The notes beneath the pieces were generated by a model. The model was not told where the DNA came from, did no database searches, and saw nothing but the letters and a program-made list of their open reading frames with translations. A stretch of DNA of 64,000 nucleotides from Limnobacter thiooxidans. GTDB lineage: Bacteria; Pseudomonadota; Gammaproteobacteria; Burkholderiales; Burkholderiaceae_B. A program made the translations under genes and the position numbers. The DNA lies in contig NZ_AP028947.1 in NCBI RefSeq assembly GCF_036323495.1, positions 2,356,001 to 2,420,000 on the forward strand, written 5' to 3'. Numbering within the stretch: position 1 is the first letter of the stretch; each line of letters begins with the position of its first letter. Shown here in pieces: positions 63,589 through 64,000 of this stretch.

Positions 63589-64000
63589 TTAACCACGAAT
63601 AGCGTATGCAAGGACATGCGCCAGTACATGTGCAGAAATGGCAGCCTCCAAACCGTAGCGCCAGAAAAGATACCCGGCAATAATGCCAAAGATCGCGTTC
63701 CCGAAGGTGATGTACGCGACAACCATGCCTGACACTCCGCCCAGACCCGCAACAACGGAAGGGACATGCGAAACCCCAAACACCAATGCACTGATTCCAA
63801 TCCCAAGCCAGACTATGGTGTCGGAGGGTACAGCGCTTGCTCGTTGCAGCGTGCGCCAGCCTGCCCAAACGAGGATCGTCATCAGCCCCCACCGAATGAG
63901 TACTTCCTCTGTTATTCCGCCATAGAGAACGCGCGCCGCGAATGGGATAGAACCCTTCTCCTGTAAAACAGCCAGTTCGCTTGGTGAGAATTCGTAGAAC
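63589..64000 (-). CDS. CPBP-family intramembrane metalloprotease (5' end outside window)
   Basis: At least 136 residues, open to the window edge. Three CPBP/Abi motifs are visible: EEVLIRW (EExxxR), ALVFGVSHVP (FxxxH) and ISAHVLAHVL (HxxxN/B-like), on hydrophobic helices (FGNAIFGIIAGYLFWRYGLE). CPBP proteases cleave CAAX-type or other membrane proteins and include bacteriocin-immunity types. The N-terminal helices are missing from the window. It is 11 bp upstream of the truncated kinase. Confidence 0.88.
   Translation of the reverse strand, partial: FYEFSPSELAVLQEKGSIPFAARVLYGGITEEVLIRWGLMTILVWAGWRTLQRASAVPSDTIVWLGIGISALVFGVSHVPSVVAGLGGVSGMVVAYITFGNAIFGIIAGYLFWRYGLEAAISAHVLAHVLAYAIRG

Noticed and set aside
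1..64000. tRNA, rRNA, prophage or intact insertion-sequence signals
   Set aside because: None found on reading either strand; no transposase or integrase motif is visible.

Overview
The window reads as chromosomal DNA of a Gram-negative proteobacterium, most likely a betaproteobacterium of the order Burkholderiales; a Limnobacter-like organism is my guess from gene content and moderate GC, not something the sequence proves. Support comes from RdgC, malate synthase G, lipoprotein and Tat signals, RND and TolC-type envelope machinery and a COQ7-family ubiquinone hydroxylase. I see no rRNA, tRNA, CRISPR array, phage or intact insertion sequence.

The left third (1-20662, minus strand) is one compact gene cluster of ten complete genes plus one cut by the window edge. 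Most are joined by 4-10 bp overlaps. In transcription order it encodes a giant multidomain synthase (two NPD/PfaD-like flavin domains, KS, AT, two ACPs, KR), a second synthase (KS, AT, DH, 4'-phosphopantetheinyl transferase), a free ACP, an MGT-type glycosyltransferase, an alpha/beta hydrolase, a condensation-fold acyltransferase, a MacA-like adaptor, an ABC ATPase, two FtsX-like permeases and a second condensation-fold acyltransferase. A TolC-family channel is divergently transcribed from the head of the cluster. Together these parts could build a fatty-acyl/polyketide chain with every reductive-cycle activity, glycosylate and acylate it, and export it: a candidate exported glycolipid system. 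This is the main discovery candidate of the window.

The middle (22-36 kb) holds a lone molybdopterin oxidoreductase, two adjacent small HExxH metallopeptidase-like proteins with a membrane protein, RdgC, a fatty-acid desaturase, a DUF393-COQ7 fusion, a YbcJ-like S4 protein, a GMC oxidoreductase, malate synthase G, a sorbosone-dehydrogenase-like lipoprotein, a cupin and a periplasmic FKBP isomerase.

From 36.6 to 50.3 kb are regulated envelope and redox modules: an RND tripartite efflux operon divergent from its TetR-type regulator with a shared operator; an HxlR regulator divergent from an SDR and an Old Yellow Enzyme; a YhgE/Pip-type permease; an NAD-binding SDR; and a TetR regulator divergent from a DUF4442 hotdog protein with a duplicated operator.

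The right end (50.3-64 kb) is more accessory: a Xre-RES toxin-antitoxin pair, a leaderless class 3 lipase with two duplicated DUF6795-like secreted proteins (possible effector and immunity set), a 57-residue helical protein, a PHP metallohydrolase lipoprotein, a small membrane protein, an orphan HicB-like protein, a Tat-exported PhoD phosphatase, a subtilase with a Gly-rich insert, an unknown protein, an LVIVD-repeat lipoprotein, a RibD/DHFR-like protein, a truncated P-loop kinase and a CPBP membrane protease cut by the window edge.
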